Shown here in pieces: positions 32,692-41,346 of a stretch of 51,560 nucleotides of DNA. A model generated the notes under the pieces. It did no database searches and had not been told where the DNA came from. It saw only the letters and a list, made by a program, of their open reading frames with translations. Every line of letters starts with the position of its first letter. Position 1 is the stretch's first letter. The position numbers and the translations under genes are program-made. Origin of the DNA: an uncultured Clostridia bacterium (GTDB lineage: Bacteria > Bacillota > Clostridia > Lachnospirales > Anaerotignaceae); the NCBI GenBank assembly GCA_937901125.1, contig CALCGT010000019.1, forward strand, positions 1 to 51,560, read 5' to 3'.

Positions 32692-34437
32692 TTATTCTTT
32701 TTGACCGGGCATATCCCATGCTTTATGATCCGTATGGAGCAGGTGGTGGGCTTTTTCTCCCAATGGCTCACCCAGATATTCCTGATACAAAGCCTGTACC
32801 ACGGGGTTTTCGTGGGAGAATCGCAAAGGATTGCTCTGATCCAGTTCATACAGCCGTTCCCCACGCACGCCATACAGTTCTTCATCTTCTACGGAAATAG
32901 GCTGACCGCCGCCGCCTACACAGCCGCCGGGACAAGCCATCACTTCCACGAAATCATAATGCACTTTGCCTTCCTTCAGCTGTTCGATCAGCTTACGGGC
33001 ATTGCCCAGACCGCTGACTACTGCACAGCGAACGGGAATATCGGCTACCGTATAGGTAACCTCCCGCAGACCGGGTTCGGTACGAACGGCGCTAAAGGTA
33101 TCCGGGTCAGGATTTTCTCCCGTCAGGATATAAGAAACTGTACGCAAAGCTGCTTCCATAACGCCGCCGGTGGCACCAAAGATCACGCCTGCGCCGGTAT
33201 GGATGCCCATAGGATCATCCAAAGGTTCTTCCTCAATAAAATGAGGATCCAGATGATCCGCACGCATCATGCGAACCAGCTCCCTCGCCGTTAAAACGAT
33301 ATCCACATCGGAGCCGTATTCGCCGCGCATCGTAGGCAGTTCTGCCTCTGCTTTCTTTGCTACACAAGGCATGATGGACACGCAGCAGATCTTTTCCGGA
33401 GCCACATTCAGCTTTTCCGCCAGCCAAGTTTTGCTCAAAGCACCAAACATCTGCTGTGGAGATTTTGCAGTGGACAGCTGACTGGTCAATTCAGGATACT
33501 GGCTCTTCAAGAAACGCACCCAACCAGGGCAGCAGCTGGTGAACATAGGCCAGCGAACCAATGCGCCGGATTTCAGCCGATGCAGGAATTCATTGCCTTC
33601 TTCCATAATGGTCAGGTCGGCAGAGAAGTTTGTATCATAAATATAGTCAAAACCCAAACGACGCAGCGCCGCAGCCATGCGTTCCATGGTCGCTTCTTCC
33701 CGTTCCAGCCCAAAATATTCCCCCCATGCAGTACGAACAGCGGGAGCCACCTGGACTACAGTGATCTTTTCCTGATCTGCCAGAGCCATGCGTGCTTTCG
33801 CGGTATCGTCCCGTTCCCGCAGACCCCCTACAGGGCAATTTGTGATACACTGACCGCACAAAGCACAGTCAGAATCCTTGATGACACGGTTGCCGGATAC
33901 ATCGATGGTCGTGCGGCTGCCAGTACCAGCCAGATCCCAGATACTCAACGTCTGGATCTTATCACAAACCTGTATACAGCGCATACATTTGATGCACTTA
34001 TTAAAGTCACGATACAGGGGGAAGGTCTTGGTCCAGGCACCGCGAAGGCCCCGGGGCAGCTGGGTTTCAAAAGGCAGTTCCAGAATCCCCAAATCATTGG
34101 AGATGTTCTGCAGCTGGCAGTTGCCGCTGCGCACGCAGGTCGCACATTTGCAGTCGTGCTGAGACAGGATCAGCTGCACATTGGTGCGGCGGGTGGTGCG
34201 GGCACGGGGAGAATTGGTATGTACCACCATACCTTCTTTGACATGGTTATTGCATGCTGTAACCATGGCTCTTTCGCCTTCTACTTCTACGCAGCAAACA
34301 CGACAAGCTGCGATCTCATTGATATCTTTCAGATAGCACAAATGAGGGATCTGGATATTGACGGATTTTGCCGCCTCCATGATCGTTGTACCCTTGGGTA
34401 CTTGTGCAATTTTTCCATCAATCGTCAATGTTACCAT
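32692..34437 (-). CDS. hydA: [FeFe] hydrogenase catalytic subunit
   Basis: A 581-residue iron-only hydrogenase that makes or uses H2. Domains in order: [2Fe-2S] plant-type (PHLCYLKDINEIAACRVCCV), His-Cys cluster domain (HDCKCATCVRSGNCQLQ), two [4Fe-4S] (CIKCMRCIQVCDK and CALCGQCITNCPVGG), then the H-cluster with all three signatures: FTSCCPGWVRFLK, IMPCVAKKAEAE and MACPGGCVGGGGQP. No catalytic residue is missing. The maturation genes hydE, hydF and hydG are not in the window. The start, after AAAGGAGGGAGG, overlaps the end of the flavoprotein gene, so the two form one complex or at least one operon. Confidence 0.95.
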   Translation of the reverse strand: MVTLTIDGKIAQVPKGTTIMEAAKSVNIQIPHLCYLKDINEIAACRVCCVEVEGERAMVTACNNHVKEGMVVHTNSPRARTTRRTNVQLILSQHDCKCATCVRSGNCQLQNISNDLGILELPFETQLPRGLRGAWTKTFPLYRDFNKCIKCMRCIQVCDKIQTLSIWDLAGTGSRTTIDVSGNRVIKDSDCALCGQCITNCPVGGLRERDDTAKARMALADQEKITVVQVAPAVRTAWGEYFGLEREEATMERMAAALRRLGFDYIYDTNFSADLTIMEEGNEFLHRLKSGALVRWPMFTSCCPGWVRFLKSQYPELTSQLSTAKSPQQMFGALSKTWLAEKLNVAPEKICCVSIMPCVAKKAEAELPTMRGEYGSDVDIVLTARELVRMMRADHLDPHFIEEEPLDDPMGIHTGAGVIFGATGGVMEAALRTVSYILTGENPDPDTFSAVRTEPGLREVTYTVADIPVRCAVVSGLGNARKLIEQLKEGKVHYDFVEVMACPGGCVGGGGQPISVEDEELYGVRGERLYELDQSNPLRFSHENPVVQALYQEYLGEPLGEKAHHLLHTDHKAWDMPGQKE

Positions 34438-36266
34438 TCTGTGTTCCTCCCTCCTTTAAAGCTGCTGAAGCCAAAATGGTCGCAGCGCAGGCAGCGACTG
34501 GATTCCTGCTGTGCTTCTTTCAAACTCATACCTTCTACCACCAGATCAAAATCACCCTGACATTCAGGCGTACAATGGCTCTTCAAATTTACACGACCGC
34601 AAGGTGGTGTGTTTGAAAGGTGAGACGCGGGAATTTCTACATCGCAGCTGATTTTATGGTCAAAGCCCAGATAGGCATCAATATTGGCTGCAGCCACCTT
34701 TCCTGCAGCAACGGCACGGATCACCGTTGCAGGGCCGGAAACGGCATCACCGCCAGCAAATACATTTGCCACTTCGGAAACGGAGCTGGTTTCTTCTGCC
34801 TGAATGGTACCATGGAACGTCTTGATCCCAATGCTTTCAAAGGGTCTGGCATCAATGGCCTGACCAATGGCTACGATCACATAGTCACATTCAATACGGA
34901 ATTCGGGAACATCGGCGCTGATGGGTTTAGGACGACCATCTTTCCCATAAGGACCGATGATCTGGGGTTTTGTCCATAGGGCGGCCACTTTTCCCTCTGC
35001 ATCCTTTTCGATGCGGGCAGGTGCCTGCAAAGGCAGGATTTGGCAGCCTTCTGCCATAGCTTCTTCGATTTCCTCCGCCAAAGCAGTCATATCATCTACA
35101 CGACGGCGGTAGACGCAAGTTACACTTTCTGCCCCCAGACGTTTCGCAGTTCTGGTAGCATCCATGGAAACATTGCCGCCGCCGATGATGCAGATCTTCT
35201 TGCCTTTAAAATCAGGAACATCGCCTTCACCAATGCCGCGCAGCAGTTCTACTGCACTGACTACATTGATGGCGTCTTCCCCTTCCAGCCCAAGCTTTTT
35301 ATCGTTATGGGCACCAATGGAAATGTATACGGCATCAAAGCTTTTCTGGATATCCTCCATAGAAACATCCTTGCCGATGGAAACATCGGTCAGCACATTG
35401 ATACCCGTGGTCAGGATATGGTCGATATCTTTATCCAAAATATCCTGCGGCAAACGATAGTCAGGGATGCCATAGCGCAGCATGCCCCCCAGTTTGGGAC
35501 GCTGTTCGTAAACAGTGACCTTATGCCCCATCAAAGAAAGGTAATAGGCAGCAGTCAGACCGCCAGGGCCACCGCCGATAATGCCAACTGTCTTTCCTGT
35601 CGGTTCGCTCATAGGAGGCGCAGCCATAGGCTGGGCATGATCTACTGCGAATCGCTTCAGCCCGCAGATATTGATGGCATCATCCACCATACGGCGACGA
35701 CACTGGGATTCACAGGGATGTTCACACACATAAGCACAGGAGGAGGGGAAGGGATTATCCTTACGGATCAGCTTCACCGCATCCTCATATCTGCCATCAC
35801 GCACCAAAGCAACATAACCGGGCACGTCCACATGGGCAGGACAAGCCGATACACAGGGTACGGGATGGTTCAGTGCAGAGATACAACGGCCATGAAGCAC
35901 ATGCTCCTCATAATCCTCGCGGAAACCACGAACCCCTCTCAATACCATGTGGGCCGCCTCATAACCAATAGCACAGTCAGCCGAATCGGCAATGACCTTG
36001 GCAGTCCGTTCAATAATATTGATGGTTTCAAGGGTGGCTGTCCGATCCAACACCTGTTCGATCAGCTCCGTCAGCTGCCCCAAACCAATACGGCAAGGTA
36101 CGCACTTCCCACAGGTCTGGGCATGGCAAAGGCGCAAATAGTTTAAGGATATATCCACCGGGCACAGACCATAGGCACTGGCACTGATTCGACGCTCCAT
36201 ATCCTGATGCAGCCCATCCAAAACAGTTTGGACCCGACCAGGCGTTTCAATAGATAAACGACTCAT
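34431..36266 (-). CDS. Hydrogenase-associated Fe-S/FAD oxidoreductase (NuoF tail plus GltD)
   Basis: A 611-residue electron-transfer protein. Residues about 40-130 match the C-terminal [4Fe-4S] domain of NuoF (QTCGKCVPCRIGLGQLTELI). Then comes the GltD-type Fer4 domain with Cys in PCVSACPAHVDVPGY and CAYVCEHPCESQCRRR, followed by two nucleotide-binding folds (VGIIGGGPGGLTAAYYLSLM and ICIIGGGNVSMDATRTAKRL) and VFAGGDAVSGPATVIRAVAA for FAD. The FMN-binding half of NuoF is absent. It probably passes electrons between NAD(P)H and HydA. Cofactor preference is not evident. A late SSRCLRCDHFG adds a further Cys pair. Confidence 0.88.
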   Translation of the reverse strand: MSRLSIETPGRVQTVLDGLHQDMERRISASAYGLCPVDISLNYLRLCHAQTCGKCVPCRIGLGQLTELIEQVLDRTATLETINIIERTAKVIADSADCAIGYEAAHMVLRGVRGFREDYEEHVLHGRCISALNHPVPCVSACPAHVDVPGYVALVRDGRYEDAVKLIRKDNPFPSSCAYVCEHPCESQCRRRMVDDAINICGLKRFAVDHAQPMAAPPMSEPTGKTVGIIGGGPGGLTAAYYLSLMGHKVTVYEQRPKLGGMLRYGIPDYRLPQDILDKDIDHILTTGINVLTDVSIGKDVSMEDIQKSFDAVYISIGAHNDKKLGLEGEDAINVVSAVELLRGIGEGDVPDFKGKKICIIGGGNVSMDATRTAKRLGAESVTCVYRRRVDDMTALAEEIEEAMAEGCQILPLQAPARIEKDAEGKVAALWTKPQIIGPYGKDGRPKPISADVPEFRIECDYVIVAIGQAIDARPFESIGIKTFHGTIQAEETSSVSEVANVFAGGDAVSGPATVIRAVAAGKVAAANIDAYLGFDHKISCDVEIPASHLSNTPPCGRVNLKSHCTPECQGDFDLVVEGMSLKEAQQESSRCLRCDHFGFSSFKGGRNTEW

Positions 36267-36458
36267 TTTTCTCCCCTCTTTCTTCTGTTGTATATCTTCT
36301 TACTATATGTAGTATTTTCTTTCGAAACCACAAAAGCAGATTCTGTTACTTCTATTTTATAATAAAGTATGAAATATGTAAAATATATTACGCTTGCCTT
36401 GTTTTGTCAATCTAATTAGACCAATTTTTAATATCGAGTGTGATTCTCTTCCTGATAT

Positions 36459-36623
36459 ATGGCTCCTTTTTTCCTTGGGAATATGGAAAACAAGGTGCGT
36501 ATCAACCAGATCTCCTATCCATTTTGGGAACGAAATTTCTATATGACAACGCTGAAAGATCATTATCTGCTTCCTGTGGTGCAGAAATCCAAGCAATTTG
36601 TCATGGAAAAACATCGCCTATAA
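36459..36623 (+). pseudogene. Possible LysR-type regulator C-terminal remnant
   Basis: The plus strand encodes a short open stretch including KVRINQISYPFWERNFYM, then TTLKDHYLLPVVQKSKQFV and a stop at 36623. The pattern resembles the last strand and helix of LysR substrate-binding domains, with no upstream remainder of such a gene and no ribosome site. Probably a fragment. The rest of 36267-36630 holds nothing recognisable. Confidence 0.35.
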
Positions 36624-36633
36624 AAATCAACAA

Positions 36634-36708
36634 AAAAACAGCTTTTTTTGACATATCGAAACCATCTATTTTCAAATAGATAATTTCTATCAAAAAAATG
36701 CTGTTTTT
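36634..36708 (-). terminator. Large branched terminator after the Crp/Fnr gene
   Basis: Outer arms AAAAACAGC-TTTTTTTGA (36634-36651) pair with TCAAAAAAA-T-GCTGTTTTT (36690-36708), one bulged base, and enclose an 8-bp hairpin (ATCTATTT / AAATAGAT, 36664-36681). It starts 30 nt after the regulator stop. Confidence 0.7.
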
Positions 36709-36738
36709 CGTTTTTATCAAAAAGCCTTTCGCGAATAT

Positions 36739-37416
36739 CTAACAAATATCATCTGACTTGATCCCAATCAGCGTAAAATGATTCCGTTCTACCCGCAGCA
36801 GACCTTCCTTCTGCATTTTCCCCAATTCATTGGACAAAGCACTCCGATCCACGCTCAGATAATCCGCCAGCTGCTGGCGGCTAAACGGGATCTGAAAATC
36901 GTAGCTTCCATGCTGGGTTGCCTGAAAGGAAAGATAGGACAGCAGCCTTCCTCGGATAGATTTGGAACTGGTATGGAAAATGCGTCTGGACAGGTTAAGG
37001 TTCTTTTGCAGAGAAACAGACAACAGGTTCCGAATCAGCTTGTTATGAAAGCCGCAGGCATTGGAGCAAGTATTCAGTACTCGGCTCATATCCAGAAACA
37101 GGATTTCCGTTGGTTCTGTGGCAACGATGCTGATCATCAGCGGCTCATCGGGAACGCAGGCATAGGTCTCCGCAAACACCTGTCCCGGCCCGATCTTATC
37201 CAGTATACTCTTATTCCCCCAAACGTCATCATTCTCTATCGAAACGCTGCCAGAGAGCAGGATTCCCATAGAGTTGACAACCTCCCCCATGTGATAGACA
37301 ATACTCCCCCTCTGATATTTTCGTGTTTCCGCCCCCAGGCAATGCAGCATCGTTCGGATTTCCTCTGGTGATACTCCATGAAACAAAATGGTTTTTGATA
37401 AAAAAAGATAGTCCAT
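36739..37416 (-). CDS. Crp/Fnr family transcriptional regulator
   Basis: A 225-residue regulator with an N-terminal cyclic-nucleotide-type sensor domain (QRGSIVYHMGEVVNSMGILL, GPGQVFAETYACV) and a C-terminal winged helix (PFSRQQLADYLSVDRSALSN, recognition helix about residues 180-195). Cys are present in the sensor region and dimer helix (TCSNACGF) but not in the Fnr-type N-terminal cluster. It resembles regulators that control hcp genes in anaerobes. A palindrome close to the hcp one overlaps its own promoter region, so autoregulation is likely. AGGAGAG precedes the ATG. Whether it responds to NO, heme or redox state cannot be read here. Confidence 0.9.
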   Translation of the reverse strand: MDYLFLSKTILFHGVSPEEIRTMLHCLGAETRKYQRGSIVYHMGEVVNSMGILLSGSVSIENDDVWGNKSILDKIGPGQVFAETYACVPDEPLMISIVATEPTEILFLDMSRVLNTCSNACGFHNKLIRNLLSVSLQKNLNLSRRIFHTSSKSIRGRLLSYLSFQATQHGSYDFQIPFSRQQLADYLSVDRSALSNELGKMQKEGLLRVERNHFTLIGIKSDDIC

Positions 37417-37430
37417 TTTTTCTCTCCTAT

Positions 37431-37485
37431 TGTTATGAAAACATATTTTTGCCTCGATTGTATTATGATGCCCTCAGAAAGTCAA
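37431..37485 (-). promoter_or_regulatory. Promoter and Crp/Fnr-type site of the regulator gene
   Basis: On the minus strand TTGACT (37480-37485) and TACAAT (37457-37462) are 17 nt apart. TGTTATGAAAACA (37431-37443) lies downstream of the expected start, where a bound protein would block transcription. The segment is closely similar over more than 40 nt to the hcp promoter at 30873-30915. Confidence 0.6.
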
Positions 37486-37533
37486 GGGTGATTCCCCCCC
37501 CCTTCTCAGTCCCACGATTTCAAAAAAGAAAAA

Positions 37534-37560
37534 TCTGCTCCCATAAATATGGTAAGCAGA
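37534..37560 (-). terminator. Terminator of the lar operon
   Basis: TCTGCT/AGCAGA stem with an inner CCATA/TATGG helix, followed on the minus strand by TTTTTCTTTTTTG. It lies 50 nt after the larC stop. Confidence 0.8.
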
Positions 37561-37611
37561 CTTTTTATTTCTTTGGTTTTTACAAATGCCAAATTGGATT
37601 ATGTTTTCAAA

Positions 37612-38928
37612 TCAGCCCTTCTCGATCAAATCCCGCACATCTTTGATACTGAGTCCCTTTTCTTGGGCAATGCGGGCAAGATCATCGTATTCATACTTGG
37701 AACGGAATACGCCATAGCCGTCTGCGTCTTTACGACGTACTGTGCCACAAGGCGTTTCCACCGTTGTGATCTTTCTGTCCAGCACATACCGCTGTGTTTC
37801 CACCTGACGAATGCCGATCGTTGTTGTATATTTAAAAATCAGCCCAACGACATCCTCCTTATCCTGCTCTTTGCACATCACACGGATCAATGTGCCGGGG
37901 CGGTTTTTTTTCATATAGATTGGAATGGTATAAACCTCAAGGGCACCGCCTGCAAAGAGCCGTTCCATGGCAAAACCAATTTCTTCAGCTGTCATATCAT
38001 CCACATTGCAGGAAAGTTCCAAAACGATATCCTCTCTGCTCTCGGTTTCTCCCAGCATAGCACGAACACAATTTGCTGCTTCAAAGTCCTTTTTGCCCAT
38101 ACCATAGCCAACTGCCTGTACTTTCATCACAGGCATATTTCCAAAACGTGTGGCAAAATGCTTCAGCAGCGCAGCACCAGTGGGCGTACAAAGTTCGCCT
38201 TTGATACTGTCTCCATAGATGGGCACATCCTTTAAGATATATGCCGTTGCCGGAGCAGGCACAGGCAGGATGCCGTGGGCACACTTGACCTGACCGCTGC
38301 CCACATGCACGGGCGAAACGACCACTTCATCTACAGAAAGCTGATCCATCAGAAGGCAGACTGCAGTGATATCTGCCACCGCATCCATAGTGCCCACCTC
38401 ATGGAAATGAATCTCTGTCACAGACACACCGTGGGCATGGCTTTCCGCCTCCGCAATCAGCCCATATACCGCCATAATGTCCTTTTTCACTTTTTCAGGA
38501 AGGTCAAAATGCCCCATCACCAGATGTTCGATCTCGTGCATTCCAGTATGGTGATGATGGTGGTCATAGTCGTGGTGATGATGTCCATGGCTGTGTTCAT
38601 GGTCATAATGATGCTCATGGGTATGTTCATGGCTGTGTTCATAGTCGTGAATATGCTCATGGCTGTGATGATGGTCATGGTCGTGATGATGCTCGTGATC
38701 ATGATGATGGTCATGGCTTTCCTCTTCTTCTCCGTTTACCATTACAGAAATATGGGTTCCGGTAATACCGCATTTTAGAGAAGATTCCCTTTTTATTTTT
38801 ACATCGGGAATACCCAGGGCATTCAGTTCAGCAAGAAAAGCTTCCGGATCGGGAAGCAGTTCCAGCAATGCCCCCGTAAGCATATCCCCTGCAGCCCCCA
38901 TGCCACAATCCAAATATAATGTCCTCAT
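37612..38928 (-). CDS. larC: Nickel insertion protein LarC
   Basis: Inserts nickel into the pincer nucleotide cofactor made by LarB and LarE, using CTP. The 438-residue protein is a single uninterrupted frame; in Lactiplantibacillus plantarum the corresponding protein needs a frameshift between two parts. N-terminus TLYLDCGMGAAGDMLTGALL, then a strongly His-rich insert at about residues 70-130 (repeats of HDHEHHHDHDHHHSHEH type) that could store nickel, then FHEVGTMDAVADITAVC, GELCTPTGAALLKHFAT and ELSCNVDDMTAEEIGFAMER. It follows larB by 3 nt with AAAGGAGGGG upstream. Confidence 0.93.
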   Translation of the reverse strand: MRTLYLDCGMGAAGDMLTGALLELLPDPEAFLAELNALGIPDVKIKRESSLKCGITGTHISVMVNGEEEESHDHHHDHEHHHDHDHHHSHEHIHDYEHSHEHTHEHHYDHEHSHGHHHHDYDHHHHHTGMHEIEHLVMGHFDLPEKVKKDIMAVYGLIAEAESHAHGVSVTEIHFHEVGTMDAVADITAVCLLMDQLSVDEVVVSPVHVGSGQVKCAHGILPVPAPATAYILKDVPIYGDSIKGELCTPTGAALLKHFATRFGNMPVMKVQAVGYGMGKKDFEAANCVRAMLGETESREDIVLELSCNVDDMTAEEIGFAMERLFAGGALEVYTIPIYMKKNRPGTLIRVMCKEQDKEDVVGLIFKYTTTIGIRQVETQRYVLDRKITTVETPCGTVRRKDADGYGVFRSKYEYDDLARIAQEKGLSIKDVRDLIEKG

Positions 38929-38931
38929 CGG

Positions 38932-39693
38932 TCACCCCTCCTTTTTTACATCCATATGGTTGATCATGCTTGCCAGATAGCCTGCGCCAAAGCCATTATC
39001 GATATTGACCACGGACACCCCGCTGGCACAGGAATTCAGCATGGAAAGCAGGGCAGACAAACCGCCAAAGGATGCGCCGTAGCCGATACTGGTGGGAACA
39101 GCGATGACAGGACAATCCGCCAGGCCGCCAATGACGCTGGCAAGGGCGCCCTCCATCCCCGCAATGGCGATGATGACACTAGCACCCATGATATCATCCA
39201 GATGAGCCAGTGTTCTATGGAGCCCCGCAACGCCCACATCATACAAACGCACCACAGAATTGCCGAGGGCCTGGGCAGTTAGTGCTGCTTCTTCCGCTAC
39301 AGGGATATCGCTGGTGCCGCCAGTAGCAACAACGATGTTCCCAATCCCATCAGGTGTGGGCAGTTTGCCGATAATGCCGACTCCTGCCTCCTGATGATAC
39401 TCCAGTTCATACGATTTACCGATGATATCCGCCGCCTCCTGGGACATGCGGGTGATCAGGATGGTATCCTGTCCATGTTTTTGCATCACGGCAAGGATCC
39501 CCATGATCTGCTCCGGTGTTTTCCCTGCCCCATAGACCACTTCCGCCACACCCTGGCGTACCTTGCGGTGCAGGTCGACCTTTGCAAAACCAATATCCTC
39601 AAAGGGTTCTGTCTTGATCTTCAACAATGCGTCATCCACAGACATATCTCCCGAGCGCACGGCTTCCAGAATCTTTTTGATCTCATTGTTCAT
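38932..39693 (-). CDS. larB: Pyridinium-3,5-biscarboxylic acid mononucleotide synthase LarB
   Basis: Carboxylates and hydrolyses nicotinic acid adenine dinucleotide to start pincer-cofactor synthesis. The 253-residue protein ends in a PurE-like domain: VATGGTSDIPVAEEAALTAQ, LYDVGVAGLHRTLAHLDDIM, VIAIAGMEGALASVIGGLAD and VAVPTSIGYGASFGGLSALL. The N-terminus carries FAKVDLHRKVRQGVAEVVYG, typical of LarB. Its start overlaps the larE stop, so larE, larB and larC are translated as a coupled unit. Confidence 0.93.
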   Translation of the reverse strand: MNNEIKKILEAVRSGDMSVDDALLKIKTEPFEDIGFAKVDLHRKVRQGVAEVVYGAGKTPEQIMGILAVMQKHGQDTILITRMSQEAADIIGKSYELEYHQEAGVGIIGKLPTPDGIGNIVVATGGTSDIPVAEEAALTAQALGNSVVRLYDVGVAGLHRTLAHLDDIMGASVIIAIAGMEGALASVIGGLADCPVIAVPTSIGYGASFGGLSALLSMLNSCASGVSVVNIDNGFGAGYLASMINHMDVKKEG

Positions 39694-40436
39694 TCACGCA
39701 CCTCCAAATCAAGCAATACAGCATCATAATACTTTTTGAGTTCCTCTGCGATCTCTGTTCTTTTTCCCAAAACCTTGGAAAGCTGTCCTTCCGGGAACTG
39801 TAGCCTTGCAGCACTGCCAAACAGTCTCACCCGAAAATCCGTCAGCCCAAGAGAAAACAGAAAATCCTCTGCCTGCTCTGTTTTCTGCAGCTTCTCTGCT
39901 GTAATGCATTCTCCTGTGGGGATGCGTGTAGCAAGGCAGGCATAGGCAGGCTTATTCCATGTAAACAATCCTGCTTCTTTGGACAGTCGGCGGATCTCAT
40001 CTTTTGTCAGCCCGCATTCTCTAAGGGGAGAGAGGACAGACAATTCCCGTAACGCCCGCATACCGGGGCGGTCTCCTGCGTCATCGGAAGCATTGGTTCC
40101 ATCCATCAGCACAGGAAATCCATCCGCCGCAGCCGTCTTTACGATTTCCGTAAAAATCCGTTTCTTGCAATGATAGCATCGGTCTGCGGGGTTCGCCGTT
40201 ACCAGTGCATCCCCAAGCACATCCGCCTGCAATACCTTCATATCTGCACCCAATTCTTTCGCCAGCCCTTTGGCATCCTCCAGTTCAAACTGGGGCTGAA
40301 AGGCAGATTTGACATAATAGGCACACACCTCTGCCCCATGTTTCTTCGCTGCATAGAGCAGATAGGCAGAATCCACACCGCCGGAAAAAGCTAGGGCGAC
40401 TTTGGGATTTTTGATAAAAAATTCGTGTAAATTCAT
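39690..40436 (-). CDS. larE: Pyridinium-3,5-bisthiocarboxylic acid mononucleotide synthase LarE
   Basis: ATP-dependent sulfur transferase of the pincer cofactor pathway, 248 residues. The PP-loop is VALAFSGGVDSAYLLYAAKK near residue 15. RCYHCKKRIF and MDGTNASDDAGDRPGMRAL are family segments. The Cys of KPAYACLATRIPTGECIT lies where the sacrificial sulfur donor or a cluster ligand is placed in known LarE proteins; a second Cys follows in GEC. The first lar gene of the operon, 28 nt after the ABC permease, with GAGG upstream. Confidence 0.92.
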   Translation of the reverse strand: MNLHEFFIKNPKVALAFSGGVDSAYLLYAAKKHGAEVCAYYVKSAFQPQFELEDAKGLAKELGADMKVLQADVLGDALVTANPADRCYHCKKRIFTEIVKTAAADGFPVLMDGTNASDDAGDRPGMRALRELSVLSPLRECGLTKDEIRRLSKEAGLFTWNKPAYACLATRIPTGECITAEKLQKTEQAEDFLFSLGLTDFRVRLFGSAARLQFPEGQLSKVLGKRTEIAEELKKYYDAVLLDLEVRE

Positions 40437-40464
40437 ATGATAAACCTCGTTATATTTGCCAATT

Positions 40465-41346
40465 TTATAGATTACTCTGTCTGCGGTTGCTATTTTTCCG
40501 CAGGTGATTGCCGATATCAGTGATACAAAGCAATGTCACCACCAGAAAAAACCCGGGGATCAGAATGATCCACCATGCACCGGAGAGCATACTCTTTTCC
40601 GATAAGGACAGCATACTGCCCCAGGAAATGATTTCCAAAGGCAGGCCGATACCCAGAAAGCTCAATGTAGATTCGGAGACAATGGCTCCCCGCATTTGCA
40701 TGACTACCATAAACATGATGGAAGCTATGAAATTGGGCGTCAGATGCTTCCACAATATATGGAAGAAGCCTGCCCCCATGCACCTTGCAGCAATGACGTA
40801 TTCGCTGTTTCGGATCTGCCGCACCTCTGTACGGACTACCTTCGCAATGCTCGTCCATCCCGTAATGCCTATGACAAAGGAAATACTCAGCACATTTGCT
40901 TTCCCCAATATGGCCTGAATCAGAATCACCAGCAGCAGGTTCGGGATACTAAGAAATATTTCCGTCAGCCGCATCAGCAGATCATCCAGCCATTTGGGTG
41001 CAAGCCCGCTGATGGCACCAAAAAGGATGGCTATAGCAGTAGAGATCACCGTTGCAAAAAAGCCAATAAACAGAGAAATCCGTCCACCATACCAGATCAT
41101 GGAGAAAATATCCCGCCCCATAGTGTCGGTGCCAAACCAAAATGCTGCGTTTGGCGCTGTATTTGCATGGTAAAGATCCATATAAGCAGGGTCTTTGGGA
41201 ATAAATAAATCGCAGAACAGGCATCCAAGAAGAATAACAGCCAGCATCACAATGGAAACAGCAGGCTTTCCTTCGTACCACTTGGCCTTTTGGGTCTGGG
41301 GCTCCGCAACGGAACGGATCCCGACCTGTGCAAAACGATCATCCAA
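40465..41346 (-). CDS. ABC transporter permease (DppC/NikC type)
   Basis: A 293-residue membrane subunit of a peptide/nickel-type importer. About six hydrophobic segments, with the N-terminal OppC-type region (VSIVMLAVILLGCLFCDLF), FWFGTDTMGRDIFSMIWYGG and the ATPase-contact loop SEYVIAARCMGAGFFHILWK. FLGIGLPLEIISWGSMLS is typical of the C-type permease. The start overlaps the partner permease gene, and the gene is immediately upstream of larE, which suggests nickel as the cargo (inference). Confidence 0.88.
   Translation of the reverse strand: MDDRFAQVGIRSVAEPQTQKAKWYEGKPAVSIVMLAVILLGCLFCDLFIPKDPAYMDLYHANTAPNAAFWFGTDTMGRDIFSMIWYGGRISLFIGFFATVISTAIAILFGAISGLAPKWLDDLLMRLTEIFLSIPNLLLVILIQAILGKANVLSISFVIGITGWTSIAKVVRTEVRQIRNSEYVIAARCMGAGFFHILWKHLTPNFIASIMFMVVMQMRGAIVSESTLSFLGIGLPLEIISWGSMLSLSEKSMLSGAWWIILIPGFFLVVTLLCITDIGNHLRKNSNRRQSNL

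Noticed and set aside
38517..38778. Repetitive Met/Val- or Ile/Thr-rich frames in the His-rich part of larC
   Set aside because: They are shadows of the CAT/CAC/GAC codon repeats of the His-rich LarC insert, not separate genes or a tandem repeat array.
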